From Bacillota bacterium (lineage in GTDB: Bacteria > Bacillota > Bacilli > Bacillales > Cytobacillaceae): DNA of 6,775 bases. Each line of letters opens with the position of its first letter. Positions within the stretch are counted from its first letter, which is position 1. The translations under genes were made by a program, and so were the position numbers. The stretch is taken from assembly GCA_030705745.1 (NCBI GenBank), contig JAUZPT010000164.1:1-6775 (forward strand), read 5' to 3'. Below are positions 1-6,559 of the stretch, one piece after another. Under the pieces are notes generated by a model that was not told where the DNA came from, did not search any database, and saw only the letters and a list, made by a program, of their open reading frames with translations.

Positions 1-158
1 GTGAATTTAGATTAATACGCAATGAACAACATTTTAAAGGACTTTTTAGCCTATTTTTACAGCTAGGAAAAATGCTTGGATTTACATTCATTGAAATCGA
101 ACAGGCATATTTTCAAAAAAATGATGTAAATTATCAACGACAGCAAAATGGGTATTAG
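1..158 (+). CDS. Dimeric (MazG-like) dUTP diphosphatase, C-terminal fragment
   Basis: An open frame enters from the left edge (first full codon at 3) and ends at TAG 156-158, giving 51 residues. The tail reads EIEQAYFQKN followed by DVNYQRQQNGY. The spacing AYxxKNxxNxxRQxxGY is, from memory of the family, typical of the C-terminus of the all-alpha dimeric dUTPases (dUTPase_2, related to MazG), preceded by an amphipathic helix like the LFSLFLQLGKMLGF seen here. Such enzymes hydrolyse dUTP to dUMP and pyrophosphate in the cytoplasm, keeping uracil out of DNA and feeding dTMP synthesis. The metal-binding acidic motifs of the family would lie upstream of the window, so activity cannot be judged. 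The next gene has its own promoter 10 bases after this stop, and no hairpin terminator is visible between them. The family call rests on a short tail. Confidence 0.68.
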   Translation, partial: EFRLIRNEQHFKGLFSLFLQLGKMLGFTFIEIEQAYFQKNDVNYQRQQNGY

Positions 159-167
159 CAGAAAATT

Positions 168-196
168 TTTACATTTCGCTGTTAATTTTGTATAAT
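168..196 (+). promoter_or_regulatory. Sigma-A-type promoter of ysdC
   Basis: A -35 element TTTACA (168-173; 5 of 6 to TTGACA) and a perfect -10 TATAAT (191-196) are separated by 17 bases, the ideal spacing. Transcription should start near 203, about 29 bases before the ysdC start. No operator-like inverted repeat is obvious, so expression is probably vegetative and largely constitutive (inference). Confidence 0.82.
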
Positions 197-231
197 GAAG
201 GTCGTAGATAAACAATTAGGGAGGCAAAAAA

Positions 232-1317
232 TTGGCACATTTAGATGAAACGTTAACGATGCTTAAAGAGCTGACCGATGCCAGAGGAATACCAGGCAAC
301 GAACGTGAAGCCCGTGAAGTCATGAAAAAATACATAGAACCTTACGCCGATGAAATAACGACAGATGGATTAGGCAGTTTGATTGCGAAAAAGACAGGAA
401 AAGAAGGCGGACCGAAAATCATGGTGGCAGGCCATCTTGATGAAGTTGGCTTTATGCTTACACAAATTGATGATAAAGGATTTCTTCGTTTTCAGCCTGT
501 TGGAGGCTGGTGGGGGCAGGTAATGCTCGCACAACGTGTTACGATTATAACTAAAAAAGGTGACGTAATAGGGATCATCGGCTCTAAACCACCGCATGTT
601 TTGTCGGCAGAAGCTCGCAAAAAACCGGTAGACATTAAAGATATGTTCATTGATATCGGTGCTTCAAGCCGTGAAGAGGCAATGGAATGGGGAGTTCGTC
701 CTGGAGACATGGTCGTTCCTTATTTCGAGTTTACTGTAATGAACAATGAAAAAATGCTGCTAGCAAAAGCCTGGGATAACCGTATCGGATGTGCCATTGC
801 TATCGATGTTTTAAAGCAGCTTAAAGACGCTGAGCATCCAAATGTGGTTTACGGAGTAGGATGTGTACAGGAAGAAGTCGGCCTTCGCGGCGCCCGTACA
901 GCTGCTACAAAAATCCAACCGGATATCGGTTTTGCCGTTGATGTTGGTATTGCCGGAGATACTCCAGGAATATCGGAAAAAGAAGCGATGAGCAAAATGG
1001 GAAAAGGCCCGCAAATCGTTTTGTATGATGCCTCAATGGTATCACACAAAGGCCTGCGTGATTTTGTTACAGACGTTGCGGATGAGTTAAGCATTCCCTA
1101 TCAATACGATGCAATACCTGGCGGCGGCACAGATGCCGGAACAATCCATCTTACACATAATGGTGTTCCTGCCTTGGCAATCTGCATTGCAACGCGCTAT
1201 ATCCATTCCCATGCGGCTATGCTCCATCGCGATGACTTTGAAAACTCCGTTAAATTAATTGTTGAAGTCATTAAACGACTTGACCGTGAGACGGTGGATA
1301 AACTTACTTTCGATTAA
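232..1317 (+). CDS. ysdC: M42-family metallo-aminopeptidase (YsdC)
   Basis: A 361-residue cytoplasmic enzyme that closely resembles B. subtilis YsdC and has the same length. M42 peptidases are dinuclear-metal aminopeptidases of the clan MH fold that often assemble into dodecameric shells and trim short peptides; older annotations call them endoglucanase M, which is not supported by the fold. Visible family residues are AGHLDEVGF (H68, D70), AWDNRIG (metal-bridging D182), QEEVGLRG (general base E214, ligand E215), [11 protein letters not shown] (D237) and the late histidine in RYIHSHAAM (H325 by alignment). The set looks complete, so the enzyme should be active. The GGGTDAG loop (297-303) is also typical. 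The start is TTG at 232, seven bases after AGGGAGG (218-224); it gives the family N-terminus [12 protein letters not shown]. The gene has its own promoter and terminator and appears monocistronic. The natural substrate is not evident. Confidence 0.95.
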   Translation: MAHLDETLTMLKELTDARGIPGNEREAREVMKKYIEPYADEITTDGLGSLIAKKTGKEGGPKIMVAGHLDEVGFMLTQIDDKGFLRFQPVGGWWGQVMLAQRVTIITKKGDVIGIIGSKPPHVLSAEARKKPVDIKDMFIDIGASSREEAMEWGVRPGDMVVPYFEFTVMNNEKMLLAKAWDNRIGCAIAIDVLKQLKDAEHPNVVYGVGCVQEEVGLRGARTAATKIQPDIGFAVDVGIAGDTPGISEKEAMSKMGKGPQIVLYDASMVSHKGLRDFVTDVADELSIPYQYDAIPGGGTDAGTIHLTHNGVPALAICIATRYIHSHAAMLHRDDFENSVKLIVEVIKRLDRETVDKLTFD

Positions 1318-1328
1318 GTATAATATAA

Positions 1329-1357
1329 TGTCCCGGTCTGAATGCCGGGGCATTTTT
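1329..1357 (+). terminator. Rho-independent terminator of ysdC
   Basis: An 8-bp stem, TGTCCCGG (1329-1336) with CCGGGGCA (1345-1352) including one G-U pair, encloses an 8-base loop and is followed by five T (1353-1357). It begins 12 bases after the ysdC stop. Confidence 0.88.
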
Positions 1358-1406
1358 GTATATTTTTAGCAATTTGCAGGATGAAATGAGTATGAAATTT
1401 ATCCTC

Positions 1407-1440
1407 AAATAAAAAAAGCTGCCAATTAACTGTTGGCAGC
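1407..1440 (-). terminator. Rho-independent terminator of sspI
   Basis: A perfect 8-bp stem, GCTGCCAA (1418-1425) and TTGGCAGC (1433-1440), has a 7-base loop. Read on the minus strand it is followed by a run of seven T (complement of 1411-1417) and further T-rich sequence. It starts 10 bases past the sspI stop. The plus-strand side lacks a T tract, so it acts in the sspI direction. Confidence 0.9.
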
Positions 1441-1450
1441 ATCAAATTCA

Positions 1451-1660
1451 TTAGTGCTTTAACCCATTTTCAAGTACTTCAAGCATTTCTTTCTTATCTT
1501 CTTCGCTGGAGTTTTTCCAGATTACCTCAAATAAAACACCAAGGCCTGGAAGCATTTTTTCCTCGCCATTTTGAATCGCATCGACGATCGTATCTTGCAA
1601 TTCAGCCTGTGTATTTCCTGTTACATTGTGGATAATGGCATTGCGCAAATTTAAATTCAT
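1451..1660 (-). CDS. sspI: Small acid-soluble spore protein SspI
   Basis: A 69-residue protein nearly the length of B. subtilis SspI (71) and closely similar throughout: [10 protein letters not shown] at the N-terminus, VTGNTQ (13-18), [18 protein letters not shown] (24-41) and VLFEVIWK (42-49), with an acidic, Lys-rich C-terminal helix. SspI is a minor SASP made in the developing forespore and packed into the spore core; it is unrelated to the alpha/beta-type DNA-binding SASPs and its molecular role is unknown. No signal peptide or membrane segment is present. The ATG at 1660 is preferred over an in-frame TTG at 1663 because it reproduces the family N-terminus and lies nine bases from AGGAG. 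The gene stands alone, reads against its neighbours, and has its own terminator. It shows that the host is an endospore former. Confidence 0.94.
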   Translation of the reverse strand: MNLNLRNAIIHNVTGNTQAELQDTIVDAIQNGEEKMLPGLGVLFEVIWKNSSEEDKKEMLEVLENGLKH

Positions 1661-1669
1661 CAAAACACG

Positions 1670-1675
1670 CTCCTC
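1670..1675 (-). promoter_or_regulatory. Ribosome-binding site of sspI
   Basis: Minus-strand GAGGAG (1675 down to 1670) lies nine bases from ATG 1660 and six from the alternative TTG 1663. Both spacings are workable; family alignment decides for the ATG. Confidence 0.75.
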
Positions 1676-1713
1676 GTTACCTTATTTCCTTACTATCTTT
1701 TTCAGTTTTTGGT

Positions 1714-1742
1714 TTTATTATGTACAGAAGTTAAGATATAAT
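1714..1742 (+). promoter_or_regulatory. Sigma-A-type promoter of ysgA
   Basis: A perfect -10 TATAAT (1737-1742) has a weak -35 TTTATT (1714-1719; three of six matches) 17 bases upstream. Transcription would start near 1749, leaving a leader of about 33 bases before the TTG at 1782. The -35 region coincides with the -10 of the divergent sspI promoter. Confidence 0.6.
1716..1722 (-). promoter_or_regulatory. Likely sigma-G-type -10 element of sspI
   Basis: The minus strand reads CATAATA (1722 down to 1716), a good match to the CATnnTA -10 element of forespore sigma-G/sigma-F promoters, about 55 bases before the sspI ATG. B. subtilis sspI is known to be transcribed in the forespore by sigma-G. 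Upstream, at 16-18 bases, only an AT-rich, weakly matching -35 (around TAATTA) is present, so the call rests on the -10, position and gene identity. Confidence 0.5.
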
Positions 1743-1766
1743 TAGAAAATCAAAAAAGTGCCTATA

Positions 1767-1774
1767 AAAGGAGA
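1767..1774 (+). promoter_or_regulatory. Ribosome-binding site that fixes the ysgA start
   Basis: AAAGGAGA (1767-1774) lies seven bases before TTG 1782. An upstream in-frame GTG at 1758 has no ribosome-binding site, and GTG 1779 is too close. The TTG therefore is the likely start. Confidence 0.75.
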
Positions 1775-1781
1775 GACTGTG

Positions 1782-2534
1782 TTGAAGCAAATTCACTCTG
1801 TCAAGAATCCACAGGTCAAGCAGTGGAAAAAACTTTTAACCAAAAAAGAACGAGATTTAACGGGGACATATATAATAGAAGGATTTCATTTAGTGGAAGA
1901 AGCGCTTAAGCAGGAAGAGCTTGTATTAGAGCTTATTGTTTCCGAATCGGTTGATCTTCCACCCCGGTGGGATTACGGATCGATTCCGTTCGTATCGATT
2001 ACGGAAGAGGTGGCAAAAGCAATTTCGGAGACGGAAGCGCCTCAGGGAGTTTTTGCGATTTGCCGCCAGGAAAGTATGTCAGCGGAGTCAGCCAAAACAT
2101 TTTTATTGATTGACGCTGTCCAGGACCCTGGCAATCTGGGAACGATGATTCGGACTGCGGACGCGGCAGGAATCGATGCGGTGATCGTCGGAAACGGCAG
2201 TGTGGACATTTATAATTCCAAAGTGCTCAGGTCGGCGCAGGGAAGCCATTTTCACCTCCCAATCATCCGGGGTGAGCTTACGGAATGGGTCAACCAACTG
2301 AATCAAAGAGGAATTCCGGTATACGGCACCGCTCTTGAAAATGGTGTTGTTTATACAGAAGCGGCTCCAGCAGAGGCATTTGCGCTTGTTGTCGGCAATG
2401 AAGGAAGCGGAGTGAGCAGTGAAATATTAACAAAAACGAAGTCGAATTTATTTATACCGATTTTAGGTAAAAGCGAATCGTTAAATGTTGCAGTCGCTAC
2501 AGGAATTCTTTTGTATTTTTTAAAACAGTCCTAA
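1782..2534 (+). CDS. ysgA: SPOUT/TrmH-family 23S rRNA 2'-O-ribose methyltransferase (YsgA/RlmP)
   Basis: A 250-residue cytoplasmic SAM-dependent RNA ribose methyltransferase. The N-terminal 100 or so residues form the small substrate-binding domain (YIIEGFHLVEEAL, about 30-42). The C-terminal SpoU (SPOUT, trefoil-knot) domain has all three motifs: DPGNLGTMIRTA (115-126, with N118 and catalytic-type R124), VVGNEGSGVS (203-212, N206 E207) and IPILGKSESLNVAVA (225-239, S233 and N235). B. subtilis YsgA has been reported as RlmP, which makes Gm2553 in the A-loop of 23S rRNA; the same target is inferred here from similarity and from the matching position next to pheST. The start is TTG 1782, giving MKQIHSVKN, which matches the YsgA N-terminus. 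No hairpin follows the stop, so transcripts may run into the pheST leader, whose terminator would catch them. Confidence 0.92.
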   Translation: MKQIHSVKNPQVKQWKKLLTKKERDLTGTYIIEGFHLVEEALKQEELVLELIVSESVDLPPRWDYGSIPFVSITEEVAKAISETEAPQGVFAICRQESMSAESAKTFLLIDAVQDPGNLGTMIRTADAAGIDAVIVGNGSVDIYNSKVLRSAQGSHFHLPIIRGELTEWVNQLNQRGIPVYGTALENGVVYTEAAPAEAFALVVGNEGSGVSSEILTKTKSNLFIPILGKSESLNVAVATGILLYFLKQS

Positions 2535-2547
2535 AAAAGAGATGTGT

Positions 2548-2576
2548 TTGAATCTGGTCGAGAATTACTATATAAT
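2548..2576 (+). promoter_or_regulatory. Sigma-A-type promoter of the pheST T-box leader
   Basis: A -35 TTGAAT (2548-2553; TTGA conserved) and a perfect -10 TATAAT (2571-2576) are 17 bases apart. Transcription should begin near 2583, giving a leader of about 390 bases before pheS, of which the first 270 or so are the T-box element. Confidence 0.8.
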
Positions 2577-2802
2577 AAACTACAAAATCAATAGTAAAAA
2601 CGTTGACGGAGAAAAGTAGCTTGCAAAATGCCATTAAGGGAGAGAGTGCCGAGACTGAAAGCACTTTTATGGATACTGCAGGGGAAGTTCACCTCCCGAG
2701 TTGGCATCGGGACCACTTCGGATTGAAGTGTAAAGATGCGCCGGCACATGCCGTTATCCGAATGAAGCGAGCGCAGCGATGTTAAAGCATACTGTGTTTA
2801 AA

Positions 2803-2834
2803 AGGGTGGTACCGCGAATTCAACCTCGTCCCTT
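2803..2834 (+). promoter_or_regulatory. T-box sequence and antiterminator
   Basis: The canonical AGGGTGGTACCGCG lies at 2803-2816. Its TGGT bulge (2807-2810) would pair with the tRNA 3' end ACCA, fitting an A discriminator base as in tRNA-Phe. AAGGG (2802-2806) can pair with CCCTT (2830-2834) to close the antiterminator, which removes the 5' arm of the terminator stem. Confidence 0.93.
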
Positions 2835-2851
2835 ACCAGGACGGGGTTTTT
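2822..2851 (+). terminator. Regulated (T-box) terminator upstream of pheS
   Basis: A 10-bp stem, AACCTCGTCC (2822-2831) with GGACGGGGTT (2839-2848) including one G-U pair, has a 7-base loop and ends in five T (2847-2851). It shares 2830-2831 and the loop start with the antiterminator, so the two folds exclude each other. Confidence 0.93.
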
Positions 2852-2957
2852 CTGTGCGCATAAAACAATGCAAAAGAAACGGTAACTCGCGTAATTGCTG
2901 ATTTTCTAAGATTCTCTAAGGGAACCATACGTTATTTGCTTGTACCATCATACATAC
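2852..2957 (+). other. Spacer between T-box terminator and pheS
   Basis: About 106 bases with no convincing ORF, hairpin terminator or promoter. It contains a loose tandem repeat (TTCTAAG at 2904-2910 and TCTCTAAG at 2913-2920). The only clear signal is the pheS ribosome-binding site at its right end. Confidence 0.5.
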
Positions 2958-2965
2958 AAAGGAGG
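2958..2965 (+). promoter_or_regulatory. Ribosome-binding site that fixes the pheS start
   Basis: AAAGGAGG (2958-2965) is near-perfect and lies seven bases before ATG 2973. It sits inside a possible longer frame starting at TTG 2940, which has no such site of its own. Confidence 0.88.
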
Positions 2966-2972
2966 AATATCT

Positions 2973-4010
2973 ATGCAAGATCGTTTAAATGAACTACAGG
3001 AAGAAGCATTGAAGAAAATTGAAGAATCGACAAATTTAAAAGAATTGAATGAAGTTCGCGTTGCCTATTTAGGCAAAAAAGGACCGATTACTGAAGTTTT
3101 GCGTGGCATGGGCAAGCTTTCTGCCGAAGAACGCCCAAAAATGGGTGCTTTGGTCAATGTCGTGCGTGAAGTGATTGCAGAGAAAATGGAAGAAAAGCAA
3201 AATATGCTTGAAGATGCAGAGGTTTTAGAGAAACTGGCTTCGGAAACGATTGATGTCACGCTTCCAGGGAGTCCGGTAAGAGTAGGAAATCACCATCCGC
3301 TTACAAGCATTATTGAAGAAATAGAAGATTTATTCATCGGCATGGGGTATGAAGTTGCGGAAGGGCCTGAGGTCGAAAAAGACTATTATAATTTTGAAGC
3401 CCTTAACCTTCCAAAGGGACACCCAGCCCGTGATATGCAGGATTCCTTCTATATAACGGAAGAAATATTGTTGAGGACACATACATCGCCAGTACAGGCA
3501 CGCACGATGGAAAAGCATCAAGGCAAAGGCCCGATAAAAATCATTTGCCCTGGTAAAGTGTACCGCAGAGATAACGATGATGCGACACATTCCCACCAAT
3601 TTATGCAAATTGAAGGATTGGTCATTGGCGAAAATATCCGCATGAGTGACTTAAAAGGCACGCTGGAAGTATTTGCGAAGAAAATGTTTGGTGATGATCG
3701 CGAAATCAGATTACGCCCAAGTTTCTTCCCGTTCACAGAGCCATCAGTGGAGATGGATATTTCGTGTAAAATTTGTGGCGGCAAAGGCTGCAGCGTATGT
3801 AAGAAAACAGGCTGGATCGAAATATTGGGTGCGGGGATGGTGCATCCAAACGTCCTTGAAATGGCAGGATACGATTCGAAAAAATATACAGGTTTTGCTT
3901 TCGGCATGGGACCTGAGCGAATTGCCATGCTGAAATACGGCGTAGATGATATCCGCCATTTTTATACAAATGATGTGAGGTTCTTAAAGCAATTTTTGAA
4001 GCAGGAGTAA
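2973..4010 (+). CDS. pheS: Phenylalanyl-tRNA synthetase alpha subunit
   Basis: Cytoplasmic class II aminoacyl-tRNA synthetase subunit, 345 residues, close to B. subtilis PheS (344). With PheT it forms the alpha2-beta2 enzyme that charges tRNA-Phe. The N-terminal coiled-coil arm (about 1-90, with [18 protein letters not shown] at 33-50) binds tRNA. The catalytic core has motif 1 around [19 protein letters not shown] (108-126), motif 2 [16 protein letters not shown] (195-210, R198/R199), the [10 protein letters not shown] segment (251-260) and motif 3 [14 protein letters not shown] (307-320, R316). Ala309 is the pocket residue equivalent to E. coli Ala294, so normal Phe specificity is expected. 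A four-cysteine cluster, C265, C268, C273 and C276, looks like a zinc knuckle also seen in B. subtilis. The start is ATG 2973. pheT follows 84 bases later, and both are under T-box control. Confidence 0.98.
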   Translation: MQDRLNELQEEALKKIEESTNLKELNEVRVAYLGKKGPITEVLRGMGKLSAEERPKMGALVNVVREVIAEKMEEKQNMLEDAEVLEKLASETIDVTLPGSPVRVGNHHPLTSIIEEIEDLFIGMGYEVAEGPEVEKDYYNFEALNLPKGHPARDMQDSFYITEEILLRTHTSPVQARTMEKHQGKGPIKIICPGKVYRRDNDDATHSHQFMQIEGLVIGENIRMSDLKGTLEVFAKKMFGDDREIRLRPSFFPFTEPSVEMDISCKICGGKGCSVCKKTGWIEILGAGMVHPNVLEMAGYDSKKYTGFAFGMGPERIAMLKYGVDDIRHFYTNDVRFLKQFLKQE

Positions 4011-4079
4011 TCGTTTGGTAGAGACGGTAAATTGTGTTGCAGAGACGACTGCGTTGAAAAATAGATTTGTTTTACTATG

Positions 4080-4086
4080 AAGGAGG
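4080..4086 (+). promoter_or_regulatory. Ribosome-binding site of pheT
   Basis: AAGGAGG (4080-4086) lies eight bases before ATG 4095. An in-frame ATG at 4077 overlaps this site and lacks one of its own, so 4095 is the start. Confidence 0.88.
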
Positions 4087-4094
4087 AACACGAA

Positions 4095-6509
4095 ATGTTC
4101 GTATCATATAAATGGCTGCAGGATTATGTTGATCTTGCCGGAATAACGCCAGAAGAGCTAGCTGAAAAAATAACGAAAAGCGGGATTGAGGTAGAAGGTG
4201 TCGAAGTCCTTAACGAAGGAATCGAAGGAGTGGTCATTGGCCATGTTCTTGAGCGGGAACAACATCCGAACGCTGATAAATTAAGTAAATGCCTTGTTGA
4301 TATCGGTCAGGATGCTCCTGTCCAAATCGTTTGTGGAGCAGCGAATGTTGCCCAAGGCCAGAAGGTTGCTGTCGCAACGGTTGGAGCGGTGCTACCGGGT
4401 AACTTTAAAATTAAGCGGGCCAAGCTACGCGGAGAAGAGTCAAACGGTATGATTTGCTCTTTAACTGAGCTTGGAATGGAAGGTAAAATTGTACCGAAAG
4501 AGTACTCCGAAGGCATTTTCGTATTCCCAGCGGATGTGGTGCCTGGTACAGATGCGCTATCCGTCCTCAACAGGGATGACGCGGTGCTTGAATTGGGATT
4601 AACGCCAAATCGCTCTGACTGCTTAAGCATGCTCGGCGTTGCTTATGAAGTGGCTGCCATTCTGGGCAGGGAAGTGAAGCTTCCTGAAAGCGAATTGCAT
4701 TCTTCGGAGGAAAATGCTTCCGATTTTATTCAGGTGCGTGTCGAGGCTCAAAACGACAACCCTTTATATGTAGCAAAAGTAATTAAAAATGTGAAAATCG
4801 GGCCATCTCCTTTATGGATGCAGACACGATTAATGTCTGCGGGCATTCGTCCGCATAACAATGTCGTCGACATCACGAACTACATCTTGTTGGAGTATGG
4901 GCAGCCGTTGCATGCCTTTGACTATGATCTTTTTGGCTCGAAGGAAATCGTTGTACGACGCGCGAATGACGGCGAAACGATTGAAACACTTGATGATATA
5001 AAGCGTACGCTGACAAAAGAGCATTTAGTCATTACAAATGGCAAAGATCCAGTAGCTCTTGCAGGCGTAATGGGCGGAGCGAATTCGGAAGTAACGTCTG
5101 AAACGACCACCGTTTTACTTGAATCTGCTTATTTTAGCGGAGCGGTTGTCAGAAAGGCTTCGAAGGATCAAGGATTAAGAAGTGAAGCTAGCGCAAGATT
5201 CGAAAAGGGCATCGATCCCAATAGGGTACGTGTGTCGGCTGAGCGCGCAGCATACTTGATGGCGAAATACGCTGGCGGAGAAGTCCTTAGCGGAACGGTT
5301 GAACATGATTCATTGACAATTGAACCTGCTGTTGTTTCGATTACGCTTAATAAAATTAACACGGTGCTGGGAACAGAGATGTCGATGGAAGAAGTTGAAG
5401 ATATCTTCAACCGCCTACAATTCAAAGCTTCGGTGGATGGTGAAACGATTACAGTTACCGTTCCAACACGCAGAGGCGATATCCAAATAGAAGAAGATTT
5501 AATTGAAGAAGCAGCCCGTCTATACGGATATGACAATATCCCGAAAACATTGCCTATCGGTTCCTCAACAGCAGGGCGACTAACTGAATATCAATACAAA
5601 CGTCGAATCGTTCGTCGCTACCTTGAAGGTGCTGGTTTGTATCAGGCTGTGACATATTCTTTGACTAGCGAAGAAAAGGTAGCTCAGTATGCAATTGAAA
5701 GCAGAGATGCGATCCGCTTGGCAATGCCGATGAGTGAGGACCGCAGCATGCTTCGATTGAGCATCGTTCCACAGCTATTGGAAGTATTGAAATACAATGG
5801 AGCCCGCCAAAATGATAATCTCGCTGTTTATGAAACAGGAGCCGTTTTCCTTTCAAATGGTACAGAGGAGTTGCCTGTAGAACACGAGCATGTCGCAGCA
5901 GCTTTGACCGGGCTGTGGCATAGCCATTCATGGCAGGGAGAAAAGAAACCTGTTGACTTCTTTGTTGTCAAAGGAATTTTAGAAGGTTTATTTGACAAGC
6001 TTGGGCTTACTGAAAAAGTGAAGTATATTCAATCCCAAATGGATGGAATGCATCCTGGTCGTACGGCAGATTTACTTTTAAATGGAGAAAAAATAGGCTT
6101 TGCCGGCCAAATCCACCCTGGAGTTCAAAAGGAACTTGATTTAAAAGAAACATTTGTGTTTGAACTTTCATTGAAAGCGATCCTTGAAGCAGCAACAGAG
6201 CCACTCCATTATCATGCGATTCCGCGTTTCCCTTCAATGACGAGGGATATCGCGCTTGTTGCAGACAAACAAACCGTTTCTGGGAAATTGAAGGAAATTA
6301 TTGTGGAAGCTGGAGGAACTCTTTTAAAAGAAGCATCCGTATTTGACTTATATGAAGGAGAGCGAATGGAGCAAGGCAAAAAATCGATTGCCTTCTCGTT
6401 GAAATATGCAGATCCCGAACGTACGTTGACGGATGAAGAAGTGACAAAGGTCCATGAAAAAGTATTGGAAGCTCTGAAGGAAAAAGCTGGAGCTGTATTA
6501 AGAGGCTAA
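4095..6509 (+). CDS. pheT: Phenylalanyl-tRNA synthetase beta subunit
   Basis: The 804-residue beta subunit, the same length as in B. subtilis. Domains in order: an N-terminal helical piece ([14 protein letters not shown]), the EMAPII-like OB-fold tRNA-binding domain (about 39-149, with EQHPNADKL at 55-63 and GVMIC-type NGMICS at 117-122), the B3/B4 editing domain (about 210-390, with PLHAFD at 271-276 and LLESAYF at 341-347, likely the pocket that hydrolyses Tyr-tRNA-Phe), the B5 domain (about 409-484), the inactive synthetase-like core (about 490-690) and the C-terminal FDX-ACB anticodon-binding domain (about 710-803, [14 protein letters not shown]). The magnesium cluster D462, D468, E471, E472 within [20 protein letters not shown] is intact. 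The start at ATG 4095 gives the conserved MFVSYKWL. The gene is the second of the pheST operon and ends at a strong terminator 10 bases on. Confidence 0.98.
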   Translation: MFVSYKWLQDYVDLAGITPEELAEKITKSGIEVEGVEVLNEGIEGVVIGHVLEREQHPNADKLSKCLVDIGQDAPVQIVCGAANVAQGQKVAVATVGAVLPGNFKIKRAKLRGEESNGMICSLTELGMEGKIVPKEYSEGIFVFPADVVPGTDALSVLNRDDAVLELGLTPNRSDCLSMLGVAYEVAAILGREVKLPESELHSSEENASDFIQVRVEAQNDNPLYVAKVIKNVKIGPSPLWMQTRLMSAGIRPHNNVVDITNYILLEYGQPLHAFDYDLFGSKEIVVRRANDGETIETLDDIKRTLTKEHLVITNGKDPVALAGVMGGANSEVTSETTTVLLESAYFSGAVVRKASKDQGLRSEASARFEKGIDPNRVRVSAERAAYLMAKYAGGEVLSGTVEHDSLTIEPAVVSITLNKINTVLGTEMSMEEVEDIFNRLQFKASVDGETITVTVPTRRGDIQIEEDLIEEAARLYGYDNIPKTLPIGSSTAGRLTEYQYKRRIVRRYLEGAGLYQAVTYSLTSEEKVAQYAIESRDAIRLAMPMSEDRSMLRLSIVPQLLEVLKYNGARQNDNLAVYETGAVFLSNGTEELPVEHEHVAAALTGLWHSHSWQGEKKPVDFFVVKGILEGLFDKLGLTEKVKYIQSQMDGMHPGRTADLLLNGEKIGFAGQIHPGVQKELDLKETFVFELSLKAILEAATEPLHYHAIPRFPSMTRDIALVADKQTVSGKLKEIIVEAGGTLLKEASVFDLYEGERMEQGKKSIAFSLKYADPERTLTDEEVTKVHEKVLEALKEKAGAVLRG

Positions 6510-6518
6510 ATTAATCAT

Positions 6519-6559
6519 AAAAAAGGGGCTGATCACTATGCGATTAGCCCCTTTTTTTT
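6519..6559. terminator. Bidirectional terminator between pheT and rnhC
   Basis: A 10-bp stem, GGGGCTGATC (6525-6534) with GATTAGCCCC (6542-6551) including one G-U pair, has a 7-base loop. It is flanked by six A (6519-6524) and eight T (6552-6559), so it has a T tract in either direction and should stop both convergent transcripts. The right arm and T tract overlap the last codons and stop of rnhC. Confidence 0.92.

Larger units (their letters stand above)
2583..2851 (+). promoter_or_regulatory. T-box leader, tRNA-Phe responsive (specifier UUC)
   Basis: Uncharged tRNA-Phe binding to this nascent leader is expected to block the terminator and allow pheST transcription. Stem I can be traced: base helix GGAG (2608-2611) with CTCC (2693-2696), the AGTA element (2615-2618), mid-helix CCAT/ATGG (2631-2634 with 2669-2672) and a distal hairpin AGTGC/GCACT (2645-2649 with 2661-2665). 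The specifier-loop strand GAAGTTCAC places TTC (2688-2690), a Phe codon, just before the base helix and followed by A, as is usual. Stem II pairs GCATC (2704-2708) with GATGC (2735-2739) and CACTTC (2714-2719) with GAAGTG (2725-2730). The CCGTTATC motif (2751-2758) marks the IIA/B pseudoknot region. The T-box sequence and terminator follow. Tracing was by eye. Confidence 0.95.

Noticed and set aside
1..158. Left-edge frame as a pseudogene or intergenic noise
   Set aside because: The frame is open from the edge for 51 codons in AT-rich DNA and ends in a recognisable conserved tail, so a gene cut by the window edge is more likely.
1758..1781. GTG at 1758 as an earlier ysgA start
   Set aside because: There is no ribosome-binding site upstream, and the eight extra residues are not part of the known YsgA N-terminus; TTG 1782 has both.
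2603..2785. A 60-codon plus-strand open frame upstream of pheS
   Set aside because: It lies wholly inside the T-box leader, has no ribosome-binding site, and its sequence is explained by the conserved RNA structure.
2940..2972. TTG at 2940 as an earlier pheS start
   Set aside because: The extra 11 codons include the AAAGGAGG ribosome-binding site of ATG 2973, and the added residues do not fit PheS.
3518..3928. A 136-codon minus-strand open frame inside pheS
   Set aside because: It is fully antisense to a highly conserved gene, has no recognisable domain, and is one of several overlapping shadows in that region.
4054..4078. Possible internal promoter before pheT (TTGAAA and TACTAT)
   Set aside because: The spacing is only 13 bases, too short for a sigma-A promoter.
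4077..4094. ATG at 4077 as an earlier pheT start
   Set aside because: It overlaps the AAGGAGG site that serves ATG 4095, and PheT proteins begin with MFVSYKWL.
4307..5536. Minus-strand open frames of 107 and 122 codons inside pheT
   Set aside because: Ser/Thr-rich translations are typical of antisense frames to conserved coding sequence; no start signals or family motifs were seen.
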